Below, in pieces: positions 9,633-21,180 of a stretch of 64,000 bases of DNA. The stretch lies in NCBI RefSeq assembly GCF_001224225.1, contig NZ_CUEE01000002.1:124001-188000 (forward strand), read 5' to 3'. Below the pieces are notes generated by a model. The model was not told the DNA's origin. It worked only from the letters and a program-made list of their open reading frames with translations, and made no database searches. Each line of letters begins with the position of its first letter. Within the stretch, counting starts at the first letter, position 1. The position numbers and the translations under genes are program-made. Origin of the DNA: Staphylococcus borealis. Its GTDB lineage: Bacteria > Bacillota > Bacilli > Staphylococcales > Staphylococcaceae.

Positions 9633-12034
9633 TGTTGATTTCAAATGAATGGTTAAAAGATTACGTTAACGCAAATGTATCGGTTGAAGATTTAGCTGAG
9701 CGTATTACCCGTACAGGGATTGAAGTGGATGACATTATTGATTATACAAAAGATATTAAAAATTTAGTGGTTGGTTATGTTCAATCAAAAGAAAAACATC
9801 CCGATGCAGATAAATTAAATATTTGCCAAGTAGACATTGGTGAAGAAGAAGCGGTTCAAATCGTATGTGGTGCACCGAATGTAGATGCCGGTCAACATGT
9901 TATTGTAGCGAAAGTGGGTGGTCGCTTACCAGGAGGCATTAAAATTAAGCGCGCTAAATTACGTGGTGAACGTTCCGAAGGTATGATTTGTTCATTACAA
10001 GAGATTGGTATTTCAAGCAATGTAGTACCTAAAGCATATGAGAATGGGATTTTTGTTTTTCCTAATGAAGTTGAACCAGGTACAGATGCTTTAACTGCGT
10101 TATATTTAAATGACCAAGTAATGGAATTTGATTTAACACCAAACCGTGCTGATGCATTAAGTATGGTTGGTACAGCTTACGAAGTGGCAGCGTTATATCA
10201 AACTGAAATGACGAAACCGTCAACTGAAAGTAATGAAATTGCAACTTCTGCATTAGATGAATTATCAGTTACAATTGATAACCCTGAAAAGGTGCCGTAT
10301 TATAGTGCGCGTGTTGTTAAAAATGTAACCATCGCACCATCTCCAATATGGATGCAAGCACGTTTAATTAAAGCAGGTATTCGTCCAATTAATAACGTTG
10401 TTGATATTTCAAACTATGTATTATTAGAATATGGCCAACCATTACACATGTTTGACCAAGACCATATCGGTTCTCAAGACATTGTCGTACGCCAAGCTAA
10501 AGATAAAGAAGTAATGACAACATTAGATAATACTGAACGCACATTAGTGGACACTGATATCGTTATTTCGAATGGGCAAGAACCTATCGCATTAGCTGGT
10601 GTAATGGGTGGAGACTTCTCAGAGGTAACAGACCAAACGACCAATGTCGTGATTGAAGGCGCAATATTCGATCCAGTTTCAATTCGTCATACTTCACGCC
10701 GTTTAAATTTACGTAGTGAAGCTTCTAGTCGCTTCGAGAAAGGTATTGCAACAGAATTTGTCGATGAAGCGGTCGACAGAGCATGTTACTTATTGCAAGA
10801 ATATGCTTCTGGTGAAGTACTACAAGATAGAGTATCAGCAGGTGACTTAGGTTCATTTGTGACACCAATTGATATTACAGCTGATAAAGTGAATCAAACG
10901 ATTGGTTTTGATTTATCAAGCGATGAAATTAAAGCAATCTTTGAACAATTAGGATTTGATACGCAACAAAATGATGATACATTAACGGTTAATGTACCGT
11001 CACGTCGTAAAGATATTTCAATTAAAGAAGACTTAATTGAAGAAGTTGCACGTATTTACGGTTACGATGAAATCCCTTCATCATTACCGATTTTCGGAGA
11101 AGTTACAAGTGGAGAATTAACAGATCGTCAACATAAAACTCGTACAGTTAAAGAAACGCTTGAAGGTGCTGGATTAAACCAAGCCATCACATATTCATTA
11201 GTGTCTAAAGAACATGCGAAAGACTTTGCATTACAAGCACGTCCAACTATCAGTTTATTAATGCCGATGAGTGAAGCACACGCAACGTTACGTCAAAGTT
11301 TATTACCACATTTAATTGAGGCAACTGCATATAATGTCGCACGTAAAAATAAAGATGTGAGATTATATGAAATTGGTCGTGTTTTCTTTGGCAATGGTGA
11401 AGGAGAGCTTCCAGATGAAGTTGAATATCTAAGTGGTATTTTAACAGGAGAATATGTTGTTAATGCTTGGCAAGGTAAAAAAGAAGAAATTGATTTCTTT
11501 ATAGCCAAAGGTGTTGTAGACCGAGTAGCTGAAAAATTAAACTTAGAATTGAGCTATAAAGCAGGAGAAATTAAAGGTTTACACCCAGGGCGCACAGCAA
11601 TTGTGTCGTTAGAAGGCAAAGAAATTGGCTTTATTGGTGAATTGCATCCACAAGTTGCTGCTGATAATGATTTAAAACGTACGTATGTGTTCGAATTAAA
11701 TTATGATGCAATGATGGACGTAGCAGTAGGATACATTAATTATGCGCCAATTCCTAGATTCCCTGGCGTAACACGTGATATTGCGTTAGAAGTCAATCAT
11801 GAAGTGCCATCTTCAGAATTGAAACAAACCATTCATGATAATGGTGAGGATATCTTACAAAGTACATTAGTATTTGATGTTTATGAAGGTGAACATTTAG
11901 AAGAAGGTAAAAAATCAATAGCAATTCGTTTGAATTATTTAGATACTGAAGATACATTAACTGATGAACGCGTATCTAAAGTTCACGATAAGATTTTAGA
12001 AGCATTACAAGCACAGGGCGCTACAATTAGATAA
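9632..12034 (+). CDS. pheT: Phenylalanyl-tRNA synthetase beta subunit
   Basis: 800 residues. Domains in order: OB-fold tRNA-binding domain (about 40-150, HPDADKLNICQVDIG), B3/B4 editing domain (about 210-390, with NVVDISNYVLLEYGQPLHMFD), B5 (about 400-475), catalytic-like core, and ferredoxin-fold anticodon-binding FDX-ACB at the C-terminus (PRFPGVTRDIALEV). The editing domain hydrolyses mischarged Tyr-tRNA-Phe. The ATG shares its A with the pheS stop, so translation is coupled. Confidence 0.98.
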   Translation: MLISNEWLKDYVNANVSVEDLAERITRTGIEVDDIIDYTKDIKNLVVGYVQSKEKHPDADKLNICQVDIGEEEAVQIVCGAPNVDAGQHVIVAKVGGRLPGGIKIKRAKLRGERSEGMICSLQEIGISSNVVPKAYENGIFVFPNEVEPGTDALTALYLNDQVMEFDLTPNRADALSMVGTAYEVAALYQTEMTKPSTESNEIATSALDELSVTIDNPEKVPYYSARVVKNVTIAPSPIWMQARLIKAGIRPINNVVDISNYVLLEYGQPLHMFDQDHIGSQDIVVRQAKDKEVMTTLDNTERTLVDTDIVISNGQEPIALAGVMGGDFSEVTDQTTNVVIEGAIFDPVSIRHTSRRLNLRSEASSRFEKGIATEFVDEAVDRACYLLQEYASGEVLQDRVSAGDLGSFVTPIDITADKVNQTIGFDLSSDEIKAIFEQLGFDTQQNDDTLTVNVPSRRKDISIKEDLIEEVARIYGYDEIPSSLPIFGEVTSGELTDRQHKTRTVKETLEGAGLNQAITYSLVSKEHAKDFALQARPTISLLMPMSEAHATLRQSLLPHLIEATAYNVARKNKDVRLYEIGRVFFGNGEGELPDEVEYLSGILTGEYVVNAWQGKKEEIDFFIAKGVVDRVAEKLNLELSYKAGEIKGLHPGRTAIVSLEGKEIGFIGELHPQVAADNDLKRTYVFELNYDAMMDVAVGYINYAPIPRFPGVTRDIALEVNHEVPSSELKQTIHDNGEDILQSTLVFDVYEGEHLEEGKKSIAIRLNYLDTEDTLTDERVSKVHDKILEALQAQGATIR

Positions 12035-12044
12035 TCGTAGGAAA

Positions 12045-12235
12045 GGGAGCGGGACAGAAATTTAAATCAATTCATTGTCTCGCTCCCATCTTGCTTTGCG
12101 TGTATGATTTTTTAGTGAAATTCTCTTTGCTAGGGCCTCGCTAGAATGAAGACTAGGTTTGAAAAGATTGATTTAAGCGCATTTTCAAATTAGTCAGCTA
12201 CTGCGCATTTTCAAAGTAGCATTATCTTATTAGTT
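12045..12235. repeat. Dispersed intergenic repeat, diverged full-length copy
   Basis: It starts with GGGAGCGGGACAGAAATTTAAAT ... CATTGTCTCGCTCCC (a hairpin able to terminate pheT), then AGTGAAATTCTCTTTGCTAGGGCC, a diverged inverted pair near GAAAAGATTGATTTAAGCGC, CAGCTACTGCGCATTTTC and TTTGTCCTAGC. It is the minus orientation of the copy at 1921-2135 and lies between convergent pheT and rnhC. Confidence 0.7.
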
Positions 12236-12255
12236 TGTCCTAGCATTTTTAATGT

Positions 12256-13188
12256 TTATTGATACTTTTTAGTCACTAAATGTTGCGCTTTATCACGATT
12301 TTTAAAATGTTTCTTAGAAATCGCATCTAGTGTTTCAATCCCATGTTTATCGATGATTTGCGCGGCTATCAAATCTACTTTATTGCTGGCTCCTTTAGGA
12401 ATCACTTGTTTCATTTTATGTGATATATGATCCATATGTTTAACGAAAGCATATCGAGAAATAATACTCGCAGCTGCAATTGCTAATGATTTAGATTCCC
12501 CCTTCGTTTCGAATTTTGTTTTATCAGGATAGGGGAGTGCGCTTAATGCGTAACGTTGGTAAACACCACGCACAGCAAATTGATCAATCACGATGTAGTC
12601 TAAGTCATTGCAGTCTATTTTTTGCGTTACATTTTTAATAGCTTCGTTGTGAAGTACAGCTTTCATTTTAACTTGTGACCAACCTATCGCTTGTCTATCG
12701 TTATATTTGGGATTATCCAATGTTAATAAAGAATGCGGAATAAATGTGATTAATTGTTCGGCCAGCTCAATTATTTTTTGATCACTTAATTTTTTGGAAT
12801 CATCCACACCTAGCGTTTTTAAAATTTGAATATGCTCTTTTGAAACATAAGCGGCACATACAGTTAAAGGTCCAAAGTAATCGCCACTACCTGCTTCGTC
12901 ACTACCAATACAATTAAAATGATTATAGGCCAATGTTTGGTCAGATGATTGTTGAGACGTTGTTGGTTTGGTAGAAGAGGTAGAATGTCCTGAAAGCAAC
13001 TGTTGTGCGACAGCTTCCGCATTTTTACCTTGAAACATGACTTTACCTGAATTATATATGTTAATTACAGCTTGATTATATTTCGTCCGTGCCTTCATGC
13101 CTGGAGGTAATTGTGATGTTTCAAATGTAATGTGTTGTAATAAGTCTTGGATTTCAGATTCTGATAATTTATGAACGACGTTTGCCAT
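12256..13188 (-). CDS. rnhC: Ribonuclease HIII
   Basis: 310 residues. An N-terminal TBP-like substrate-binding domain (about 1-70) and a Ser/Thr/Gln-rich linker precede the RNase H fold with [14 protein letters not shown], where Asp97 and Glu98 are the first metal ligands; [10 protein letters not shown] and [18 protein letters not shown] follow. It cleaves the RNA strand of RNA-DNA hybrids. It is read away from zapA, with a 277-base gap between the start codons in which I see no other gene. Confidence 0.95.
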   Translation of the reverse strand: MANVVHKLSESEIQDLLQHITFETSQLPPGMKARTKYNQAVINIYNSGKVMFQGKNAEAVAQQLLSGHSTSSTKPTTSQQSSDQTLAYNHFNCIGSDEAGSGDYFGPLTVCAAYVSKEHIQILKTLGVDDSKKLSDQKIIELAEQLITFIPHSLLTLDNPKYNDRQAIGWSQVKMKAVLHNEAIKNVTQKIDCNDLDYIVIDQFAVRGVYQRYALSALPYPDKTKFETKGESKSLAIAAASIISRYAFVKHMDHISHKMKQVIPKGASNKVDLIAAQIIDKHGIETLDAISKKHFKNRDKAQHLVTKKYQ

Positions 13189-13465
13189 ACGCTAGTTGAC
13201 CTCACTTTTCAAAATATAATAAAACATAGATAAGCATAACATATTATGATTACACTTCAGAATAGATAACGTGTGTTAGATGTATTATTTATAACGATTC
13301 CGTAATCACTACTTACCAAACAACATATCCTAATGTATAATTAGTTGTGATATTCTACTTTATAAATTATGTAAGAATTGCATTCAATTGAAGTACGAGA
13401 CGATGTGGTTATCTACGTGTAACCATTGATAGCTTTAAGAATAAATAATGTCAGGAGTTATTGCT

Positions 13466-13732
13466 ATGGGAGAATTTAAAAATCGAATCAATGTCACGAT
13501 TAACGATCAGAATTATACCATCATTGGTGAGGACAGCCCGGAGCATATTCGTTATGTAGCACATTTAGTAGATGAAAAATTAAGAGAAATGGGACGTAAA
13601 TCAACCGGATTGGACACCACTAGAAAATCAATTCTAACTGCAGTAAACATTATGCATGAAAAGGTTAAACTAGAAGAAGAAAATCGTAAATTATTACAAG
13701 AAATACAACAATTAAAGCAAAGAGAAGAATAG
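13466..13732 (+). CDS. zapA: Cell division protein ZapA
   Basis: 88 residues: a beta-rich N-terminus (FKNRINVTINDQNYTIIG) then a long helical coiled coil to the end, rich in Glu, Lys and Gln. ZapA binds FtsZ and bundles protofilaments at midcell. AGGAG at 13453 is 8 bases before the ATG at 13466, so I prefer it to the upstream ATG at 13448, which lies before that site. The stop touches the cvpA start. Confidence 0.88.
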   Translation: MGEFKNRINVTINDQNYTIIGEDSPEHIRYVAHLVDEKLREMGRKSTGLDTTRKSILTAVNIMHEKVKLEEENRKLLQEIQQLKQREE

Positions 13733-14254
13733 ATGATTATTGATTTAACGATCATTATCATTATTGTATATAGTCTTATCATGGGGTATAGAAGAGGAAT
13801 ATGGTTAAATAGTTTACATTTATGTTCGACGATCGTGTCATTTATCATAGCACATCAATTTTACCAACGTATAAGTCAACAACTAATTGTCTTTTTACCG
13901 TTTCCAAAGACGATTGCGTATGATATGGCGTATGCATTTCATTTTAATGATTTGCAGCAACGTTTTGATAAAGTGATGGCATTTTTACTCATTGCCTCAA
14001 TATGTAAGTTGATTTTATATCTTATTATAATTACTTTTGATAATATAGTGACGTATCGAATGATAAATCAAATGAGTAGACGCTTTGGTAGTTTAATTAG
14101 TGTAGTCATGGCTGTCGTTATTCTTCAGTTATTCATATATGTGTTAGCATTGTATCCGATTGAGTGGATACAACATAGTTTACAACATGCGTACATAGGG
14201 AAACTTATCTTATTTCATACACCATTTTTCTCGTCTTACATTTTAAATTTATAA
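13733..14254 (+). CDS. CvpA family membrane protein
   Basis: 173 residues with about four hydrophobic segments: residues about 1-20, 30-50, 80-105 and 120-145. The start IDLTIIIIIVYSLIMGYRRG fits the CvpA/colicin V production family. The role in Firmicutes is not known. It begins immediately after the zapA stop and lies before polX, the same order (zapA, cvpA, polX, mutS2) as in Bacillus and S. aureus. Confidence 0.85.
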   Translation: MIIDLTIIIIIVYSLIMGYRRGIWLNSLHLCSTIVSFIIAHQFYQRISQQLIVFLPFPKTIAYDMAYAFHFNDLQQRFDKVMAFLLIASICKLILYLIIITFDNIVTYRMINQMSRRFGSLISVVMAVVILQLFIYVLALYPIEWIQHSLQHAYIGKLILFHTPFFSSYILNL

Positions 14255-14328
14255 TACAAAACTGATATAAGGTCAGGACAAGGCTACTTTGTTAAATGTC
14301 CTGGTCTTCTTTTTATGGAGTGATTGGA

Positions 14329-16041
14329 ATGACAAAAAAAGATGTAATTCAATTATTAGAAAAAATTGCTATCTATATGGAATTAAATGGAGACAATACG
14401 TTTAAAGTTTCAGCATATAGAAAAGCGGCGCAAAGTTTAGAAATTGATGAGCGTCCACTTGATGAAATTGAAGATGTCACTGAGTTAAAAGGAATTGGTA
14501 AAGGTGTAGGCGATGTGATTAATGAATATCGTAATACTGGTGAATCAAGTTATTTGAAAGAATTGCAACAACTTGTTCCAGAAGGTTTAATACCATTAAT
14601 GAAGATTCAGGGATTAGGTAGCAAAAAAATAGCTAAGTTATACAAAGAACTGAATATTACTGATAAAGAAAGTCTACAATCAGCTTGTGAAAGTGGGAAA
14701 GTGAGCGAACTGAGTGGTTTCGCTAAAAAAACCGAACAAAATATACTTGAAGCAGTTAAAGCTTTAGGTGCTAAAAAAGACCGTTACCCAATAGATACAA
14801 TGCGTGGTTTAAATCGTATCATTATCGATTATTTGGAAACTATAGATGATATCGAGAAATATTCCGAAGCGGGTAGTTTCCGTCGATATAAAGAAATGAG
14901 TAAGGATTTAGATTATATTATCAGTACGGAGCATCCAGACAAAGTACAACAACAACTTTTAAATATACCTAATAAAGTTAAAGATGTTGCTGTTGGACAG
15001 ACCAAAGTATCATTAGAGTTGACGTACGATGATGAAACGATTGGTGTAGATTTCCGACTTATCGAACCAGTTGCGTTTTACCACACATTGCAACATTTTA
15101 CAGGTTCTAAAGAGCATAATATTCGCATTAGACAGATGGCCAAAGCGCAAAATGAAAAAGTAAGTGAATATGGTATTGAACAGCAAGATGGGTCATTACT
15201 ACAGCTAGAGAGCGAAGAAGCGATTTATCAACATTTCGGTAGTGAATGGATAGCACCTGCGCTAAGAGAAGATGGCAGCGAATTTGATAAAGATTTAAGT
15301 CAAATGATTACTTTAGATGATATCAATGGAGATATTCATATGCATACCACTTATAGTGATGGTGCGTATTCTATCCGAGACATGATTGAGGCAAATATTA
15401 AAAAAGGCTATCAATTTATGGTGATTACTGACCATTCACAAAGCTTAAAAGTCGCTAATGGCTTACAAGTAGAACGTTTATTACGACAAAATGAAGAAAT
15501 CAAAAAACTCAATCAAGCGTATTCAGAAATAGATATATATTCAGGCACAGAAATGGATATTTTGCCTGATGGTTCATTAGATTATGATGATGAAGTGTTA
15601 GCACAACTTGATTACATCATTGCAGCCATTCATCAAAGTTTTAACCAATCAGAAGAAGAAATTATGAAACGTTTGGAAAATGCATGTCGAAATCCATATG
15701 TACGACACATTGCACATCCAACAGGACGTATTATTGGTCGACGAGACGGTTACAAACCGAATATCGAAAAATTAATGCAATTAGCAGAAGAAACAAATAC
15801 GATAATGGAAATTAACGCAAATCCTAAACGCTTGGATTTAAATGCTGAAACAGTAAGGAAATATCCTAACGTTACATTAACAATCAATACAGACGCACAT
15901 CATGTAGACCATTTAGACTTTATGAAATATGGTGTAGCAACTGCTCAAAAAGGATTTGTAAACAAAGAACGAGTAATAAACACGATGTCTCGTCAAGCAT
16001 TTAAAGATTTTGTTGAGAATAATAAAAAGTTGAAGAAATAG
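14329..16041 (+). CDS. polX: DNA polymerase X family protein with PHP domain
   Basis: 570 residues. Helix-hairpin-helix elements lie near the N-terminus (LKGIGKGVGDVINEY and IQGLGSKKIAKLY). The nucleotidyltransferase core has GSFRRYKEMSKDLDYII with the catalytic acidic pair, and the C-terminal PHP domain has DIHMHTTYSDGAYS, ITDHS, GTEMDI and NTDAH metal ligands. Bacterial PolX fills short gaps in base excision repair and has 3'-5' exonuclease and AP-endonuclease activities from the PHP domain. The ATG at 14329 with GGAGTG before it is chosen; the 14296 reading adds an unconserved leader. Confidence 0.95.
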   Translation: MTKKDVIQLLEKIAIYMELNGDNTFKVSAYRKAAQSLEIDERPLDEIEDVTELKGIGKGVGDVINEYRNTGESSYLKELQQLVPEGLIPLMKIQGLGSKKIAKLYKELNITDKESLQSACESGKVSELSGFAKKTEQNILEAVKALGAKKDRYPIDTMRGLNRIIIDYLETIDDIEKYSEAGSFRRYKEMSKDLDYIISTEHPDKVQQQLLNIPNKVKDVAVGQTKVSLELTYDDETIGVDFRLIEPVAFYHTLQHFTGSKEHNIRIRQMAKAQNEKVSEYGIEQQDGSLLQLESEEAIYQHFGSEWIAPALREDGSEFDKDLSQMITLDDINGDIHMHTTYSDGAYSIRDMIEANIKKGYQFMVITDHSQSLKVANGLQVERLLRQNEEIKKLNQAYSEIDIYSGTEMDILPDGSLDYDDEVLAQLDYIIAAIHQSFNQSEEEIMKRLENACRNPYVRHIAHPTGRIIGRRDGYKPNIEKLMQLAEETNTIMEINANPKRLDLNAETVRKYPNVTLTINTDAHHVDHLDFMKYGVATAQKGFVNKERVINTMSRQAFKDFVENNKKLKK

Positions 16042-16050
16042 AGGGATTGT

Positions 16051-18402
16051 ATGAGACAAAAAACATTAGACGTCTTAGAATTTGATAAAATTAAGTCATT
16101 TGTTGCTTCTGAGACAATCAGTGACTTAGGACGTGAAAAAGTGTCTAAGATGTCTCCAGCCACAGACTTTGAAACAGTGGAATTTCAAATGAATGAGACA
16201 GATGAAATATCACAAATTTATAATAAACATCGTTTACCAAGTTTAAGTAGTTTAGCCAAAATTTCACCATTAATTCATCGAGCAACGATTGGCGGTGTAC
16301 TTAATGTAACAGAACTTAATTTGGTTAAACGTTTGATACAAGTTCAGAACCAGTTTAAAACATTTTATAATCAATTGTTAGAAGAAGATGAGAACGTTGT
16401 TAAGTATCCAATTTTGAATGACAAAATGAACCAATTACCAATTTTGTCAGATCTATTTCAAGAGATAAATGAAAAATGCGATACACATGATTTGTATGAT
16501 AGCGCGAGTTATGAATTACAAGGGATACGTAGCAAGATTTCAAGTACGAATCAACGCATTCGTCAAAATTTAGATCGTATCGTTAAGAGTCAGGCTAATC
16601 AGAAGAAATTATCTGATGCGATTATTACTGTAAGGAATGATCGTAATGTTATTCCAGTCAAAGCGGAATACCGACAAGATTTTAAAGGGATTGTGCATGA
16701 TCAATCTGCCTCTGGTCAAACCCTTTATATTGAACCGTCATCTATTGTTGAAATGAATAATCAAATTAGCCGTTTACGAAATGACGAAGCAGTTGAACGT
16801 GAGCGTATCCTGACAGAATTAACAGGTATGGTTGCTGCTGAAGCAGATGGTTGCCTAATTGCTGAATCTGTTATGGGTCAAATTGATTTTTTAACTGCTA
16901 AAGCGCGTTATGCACGTTCAATAAAGGGAACGAAACCTACATTTTATAAAGAAAGAACGGTTTACCTACCGAATGCTTACCATCCGCTATTAAATAAAGA
17001 TACGGTTGTAGCCAATACGATTGAATTTATTGATGATATTGAAACAGTGATTATTACAGGGCCTAACACAGGTGGTAAAACAGTTACATTAAAGACACTT
17101 GGTTTAATTATCGTAATGGCGCAATCAGGGTTGCTCATTCCTACTTTAGATGGTAGCCAATTAAGTGTCTTTGAAAATGTTTATTGTGATATCGGTGATG
17201 AACAATCAATTGAGCAATCATTATCAACGTTCTCTTCACACATGAAAAATATTGTTGAAATTTTGCGAGAGACTGATAAAAATAGTTTAGTATTATTTGA
17301 TGAATTAGGTGCAGGTACTGACCCAAGTGAAGGTGCAGCGTTAGCGATGAGTATCTTAGACCACGTTCGCGATATTGGCTCATTAGTCATGGCTACGACA
17401 CATTATCCAGAATTGAAAGCATATAGTTATAATCGTGAAGGTGTGATGAACGCTAGCGTAGAATTCGATGTTAATACGTTAAGTCCAACTTATAAATTAT
17501 TGATGGGTGTACCTGGTCGTTCAAATGCATTTGATATTTCTCGTAAATTAGGACTTAGCTTAGGTATTATTAATAAAGCTAAGACGATGATTGGGACGGA
17601 CGAACAAGAAATTAATTCAATGATTGAATCTCTTGAAAAGAATTCAAAACGTGTCGATGAACAACGAATTGAATTAGATAGACTGTTAAAAGAAGCGAGA
17701 ACAACACATGATGATTTAGAACACCAATATGAACAATATAAAAATTACGAGAAGAAATTGATGGATGAAGCGAAAGAAAAAGCAAATCAACGTGTCAAAT
17801 CTGCGACTAAAGAAGCGGATTCAATCTTAAAAGAATTAAGAACATTACGTGATCAAAAAGGTGCCGACGTTAAAGAACATGAGCTTATCGATAAGAAGAA
17901 ACAATTAGATGATCAATATGAAGCAAAATCGTTAAAACAAAATGTTCAAAAACAAAAATATGATGAAATCCATGCAGGTGACGAGGTTAAAGTGTTATCG
18001 TATGGTCAAAAAGGTGAAGTCTTAGAACTCGTAAGTGAAGAAGAAGCAGTGGTTCAAATGGGTATCATTAAAATGAAATTACCTATTGAAGATCTTGAAA
18101 AGACTAAAAAGAAAAAAGAAAAACCATCTAAAATGGTCACTAGACAAAATCGTCAAACGATTAAAACAGAATTAGATTTACGTGGTTATCGTTATGAAGA
18201 AGCAGTAGGCGAATTAGATCAATATATTGATCAAGCCGTTCTCAGCAATTATGAACAAGTTTATATTATTCATGGTAAAGGCACTGGGGCACTTCAAAAA
18301 GCCGTTCAAAACCACTTGAAGAAACATAAAAGTGTGAAATCGTATCGTGGTGGTATGCCAAGTGAGGGCGGCTTTGGCGTAACAGTTGCTGAACTTAAAT
18401 AA
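16051..18402 (+). CDS. mutS2: Endonuclease MutS2 (RqcU family)
   Basis: 783 residues. It lacks the MutS mismatch-recognition domain and starts with the lever and core region. Walker A GPNTGGKT is near residue 337, Walker [17 protein letters not shown] near 415, then a coiled coil rich in Lys/Glu (about 515-630), a KOW-like segment, and a C-terminal Smr domain ([22 protein letters not shown]). MutS2 proteins suppress recombination or split collided ribosomes in Bacillus. It begins 9 bases after polX. Confidence 0.95.
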   Translation: MRQKTLDVLEFDKIKSFVASETISDLGREKVSKMSPATDFETVEFQMNETDEISQIYNKHRLPSLSSLAKISPLIHRATIGGVLNVTELNLVKRLIQVQNQFKTFYNQLLEEDENVVKYPILNDKMNQLPILSDLFQEINEKCDTHDLYDSASYELQGIRSKISSTNQRIRQNLDRIVKSQANQKKLSDAIITVRNDRNVIPVKAEYRQDFKGIVHDQSASGQTLYIEPSSIVEMNNQISRLRNDEAVERERILTELTGMVAAEADGCLIAESVMGQIDFLTAKARYARSIKGTKPTFYKERTVYLPNAYHPLLNKDTVVANTIEFIDDIETVIITGPNTGGKTVTLKTLGLIIVMAQSGLLIPTLDGSQLSVFENVYCDIGDEQSIEQSLSTFSSHMKNIVEILRETDKNSLVLFDELGAGTDPSEGAALAMSILDHVRDIGSLVMATTHYPELKAYSYNREGVMNASVEFDVNTLSPTYKLLMGVPGRSNAFDISRKLGLSLGIINKAKTMIGTDEQEINSMIESLEKNSKRVDEQRIELDRLLKEARTTHDDLEHQYEQYKNYEKKLMDEAKEKANQRVKSATKEADSILKELRTLRDQKGADVKEHELIDKKKQLDDQYEAKSLKQNVQKQKYDEIHAGDEVKVLSYGQKGEVLELVSEEEAVVQMGIIKMKLPIEDLEKTKKKKEKPSKMVTRQNRQTIKTELDLRGYRYEEAVGELDQYIDQAVLSNYEQVYIIHGKGTGALQKAVQNHLKKHKSVKSYRGGMPSEGGFGVTVAELK

Positions 18403-18597
18403 GTTACATTGACGTCTAAGCAGTGTTGTTGATTTTTTTAGAAAATAACGTACAATTAAGCCAGTGAAAATAAAATAAGATGAATGAGATTTGATAATTA
18501 TTGACAGATCATTAGTAAATGAGCAACTGCGATGCACGTGCCACTAAAGTCTGTTATAATTTGCTCATCATTCAAAATTTAAGGAGGATTGGCATTT

Positions 18598-18912
18598 ATG
18601 GCAATCGTAAAAGTAACGGATTCAAACTTTGATGAAAATATTCAATCAGGCGTTAAATTAGTAGATTTCTGGGCAACTTGGTGTGGACCTTGTAAAATGA
18701 TCGCACCTGTATTAGAAGAATTAGCTGGAGACTACGATGGTAAAGCTGATATTTTAAAATTAGATGTTGATGAAAACCCATCAACAGCAGCTAAATTTGA
18801 AGTAATGAGTATCCCAACTTTAATCGTATTTAAAGATGGTGAACCAGTTGATAAAGTAGTAGGTTTCCAACCTAAAGAAAACTTAGCTGAAGTATTAGAT
18901 AAACACCTATAA
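18598..18912 (+). CDS. trxA: Thioredoxin
   Basis: 104 residues with the active site WCGPC at 28-32 and the cis-Pro motif MSIPTL. It reduces disulfides in cytosolic proteins and is kept reduced by TrxB. AAGGAGG lies 10 bases before the ATG at 18598; the in-frame TTG at 18589 is too close to that site. A TATAAT at 18555-18560 is a candidate -10. Spx control is known for S. aureus trxA but is not visible here. Confidence 0.97.
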   Translation: MAIVKVTDSNFDENIQSGVKLVDFWATWCGPCKMIAPVLEELAGDYDGKADILKLDVDENPSTAAKFEVMSIPTLIVFKDGEPVDKVVGFQPKENLAEVLDKHL

Positions 18913-18933
18913 GAACAATCTAAACATAAATGA

Positions 18934-18976
18934 GACTGGGGCATTACATAAATGTAATCGCTCCGTCTTTTTTATA
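18934..18976 (+). terminator. Terminator after trxA
   Basis: GAGACTGGGGCATTACAT pairs imperfectly with ATGTAATCGCTCCGTC and is followed by TTTTTTA. The GAGACTGGGGCA start resembles the repeat-family head. Confidence 0.7.
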
Positions 18977-19008
18977 TGTAGTCAATCTCTTAGGAAGGAG
19001 GGGATACA

Positions 19009-20796
19009 TTGTCAGACTACAAAACTAAAATAAAAGATAAATTAAGTGTAGTTCCTTTTGAACCGGGTTGTTACTTAATGAAAGATCGGAATGACCAAGT
19101 GATTTATGTTGGTAAAGCGAAACGTTTAAGAAATAGATTGCGTTCCTATTTTACCGGTGCACATGATGCGAAAACAACAAGATTAGTAGGAGAAATCCGA
19201 AATTTTGAATTTATAGTCACTTCAAGTGAAACAGAATCCCTACTTTTAGAACTAAACTTAATTAAACAGTATCAACCTCGCTATAATATTTTATTAAAAG
19301 ATGACAAGAGCTATCCTTTTATAAAAATCACTAAAGAGAAACACCCTAAGTTAATTGTTACACGTACCGTAAAAAAAGGAACTGGAAAATATTTTGGACC
19401 ATATCCTAATGCTTATTCAGCACAAGAGACGAAAAAATTATTAGACCGCATTTATCCATTTAGAAAATGTGACAAAATGCCAGATAAATTATGTCTTTAT
19501 TACCATATCGGACAATGTATGGGACCATGTGTTTATGATGTAGATCAACAAGCCTATGCACAAATGACTCGTGAAATAAGTGACTTTTTAAATGGAGAAG
19601 ATAAAACCATTCTCAAAAATTTAGAGGATCGTATGATGGATGCGAGTGAAAAATTAGACTTTGAACGTGCGAAAGAGTATCGCGATTTAATACAACATAT
19701 TCATAATTTAACTAAAAAACAAAAAATTATGTCGTCAGATAACACGATTAGAGATGTGTTTGGTTATAGTGTTTCTAAAGGATGGATGTGTATTCAAGTA
19801 TTCTTCATTCGACAAGGGAATTTGATACAAAGAGATGCGACAATGATTCCTTTACAACAACAAACTGAAGAAGAAGAATTCTATACATTTATAGGTCAAT
19901 TCTATAGCTTAAATCAACATATTCTGCCCAAAGAAGTGCATGTTCCTAAACATTTAGATAAGACTATGATTCAATCCGTAGTTGATACTAAAATTGTTCA
20001 ACCGGCACGTGGTGCTAAAAAAGAAATGGTAGATTTGGCTAATCATAATGCCGAAGTTGCACTTGAAAATAAATTCGAGCTAATTGCAAAAGATGAATCT
20101 CGTACAATAAAAGCAATTGAAGAGCTCGGAGAACGAATGGGCATTCAAACACCAATCCGTATTGAAGCATTTGATAACTCAAATATTCAAGGTGTAGATC
20201 CCGTATCAGCCATGGTTACTTTTGTTGACGGTAAAGCAGATAAAAAAGGATATCGTAAGTATAAAATTAAAACGGTCGATGGACCAGATGATTACAAGTC
20301 AATGCGAGAAGTCGTTCGTCGTCGTTATACGCGTGTTTTAAATGAAGGATTGCCTTTGCCTGATTTAATTATCGTCGATGGTGGGAAGGGGCATATGTCA
20401 GGTGTATTAGATGTCCTTGAGAATGAACTAGGGTTAGACATTCCCGTTGCTGGATTAAGAAAAAATGATAAACACCAAACGTCAGAATTACTTTATGGAC
20501 CACAAGCAGACGTTGTACCATTGAAAAAGAATAGTCAAGCATTTTATTTATTACATCGAATTCAAGATGAAGTTCACCGTTTTGCAATTACGTTCCATCG
20601 TCAAACACGCCAAAAAACAGGTTTACAATCTGTATTGGACACTGTTGACGGCATCGGAAGTAAACGTAAGACGCGTTTATTAAGAACGTTTGGATCGATT
20701 AAGAAAATGAAGGAAGCAAGTGTTGCCGACTTACAACAAGCAGGTTTACCTGAGAAGGTTGCACATAACTTACAACAAGCTTTGTTAGATAATTAA
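19009..20796 (+). CDS. uvrC: Excinuclease ABC subunit C
   Basis: 595 residues. The N-terminal GIY-YIG nuclease ([19 protein letters not shown], about 18-36) makes the 3' incision; a UVR motif near residue 205-240 ([16 protein letters not shown]) binds UvrB; the central RNase H-like domain ([19 protein letters not shown]) makes the 5' cut; tandem HhH motifs close the protein ([16 protein letters not shown]). Nucleotide excision repair. The start is TTG after AAGGAGGGG, as homologues begin with a similar short leader. Confidence 0.96.
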   Translation: MSDYKTKIKDKLSVVPFEPGCYLMKDRNDQVIYVGKAKRLRNRLRSYFTGAHDAKTTRLVGEIRNFEFIVTSSETESLLLELNLIKQYQPRYNILLKDDKSYPFIKITKEKHPKLIVTRTVKKGTGKYFGPYPNAYSAQETKKLLDRIYPFRKCDKMPDKLCLYYHIGQCMGPCVYDVDQQAYAQMTREISDFLNGEDKTILKNLEDRMMDASEKLDFERAKEYRDLIQHIHNLTKKQKIMSSDNTIRDVFGYSVSKGWMCIQVFFIRQGNLIQRDATMIPLQQQTEEEEFYTFIGQFYSLNQHILPKEVHVPKHLDKTMIQSVVDTKIVQPARGAKKEMVDLANHNAEVALENKFELIAKDESRTIKAIEELGERMGIQTPIRIEAFDNSNIQGVDPVSAMVTFVDGKADKKGYRKYKIKTVDGPDDYKSMREVVRRRYTRVLNEGLPLPDLIIVDGGKGHMSGVLDVLENELGLDIPVAGLRKNDKHQTSELLYGPQADVVPLKKNSQAFYLLHRIQDEVHRFAITFHRQTRQKTGLQSVLDTVDGIGSKRKTRLLRTFGSIKKMKEASVADLQQAGLPEKVAHNLQQALLDN

Positions 20797-20805
20797 TTAA
20801 AAAAA

Positions 20806-20836
20806 GGGCTATGAGAATTATTCTCATAGCCCAAAA
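20806..20836 (+). terminator. Terminator after uvrC
   Basis: GGGCTATGAGAAT pairs perfectly with ATTCTCATAGCCC with almost no loop. A run of A precedes the hairpin, but the downstream side is A-rich, so it works better read on the minus strand; on the plus strand it may be a processing or weak termination site. Confidence 0.65.
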
Positions 20837-20892
20837 ACATATAAAAAATGTTACAATACAGTTAACAAAAAGTTTATTTTTTTAAGAAAGTA

Positions 20893-20906
20893 TGGAAGCG
20901 TTTTCT
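20893..20906. promoter_or_regulatory. Candidate cre site (CcpA) upstream of sdhCAB
   Basis: TGGAAGCGTTTTCT matches the catabolite-responsive element consensus TGWNANCGNTNWCA in nearly all positions. It lies in the 384-base non-coding gap before sdhC. TCA-cycle genes are known CcpA targets in staphylococci. The position, about 290 bases before sdhC, needs a long leader or a distal promoter. The rest of the gap has no ORF. Confidence 0.6.
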
Positions 20907-21180
20907 AATTGAGAAACATTATCATCAAAGTGTTTTTAGAAATGATTAATGTAATAATTGCATTTATCATTAAAAAATAACGAACTCAATTTACTTTTTT
21001 AAGTCCTACTTGTTTACATAGTTTTGATTGGAACGACTCTTGATGAAGAAATGTCAGGATCTTTAAATAAGACAAGTACTAAATAAAATAGTAAATCGTT
21101 ATGTGATATATGGACTTGATTAAATTGACTTTCTTAGAAATAAGCGATTTAAATTAATAGTTTTACAGGGGGGACTCCTT

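Noticed and set aside
20806..20836. A riboswitch or small RNA at the long uvrC-sdhC gap
   Set aside because: Only one hairpin with a short loop and no conserved motif is seen; a terminator or processing hairpin explains it.
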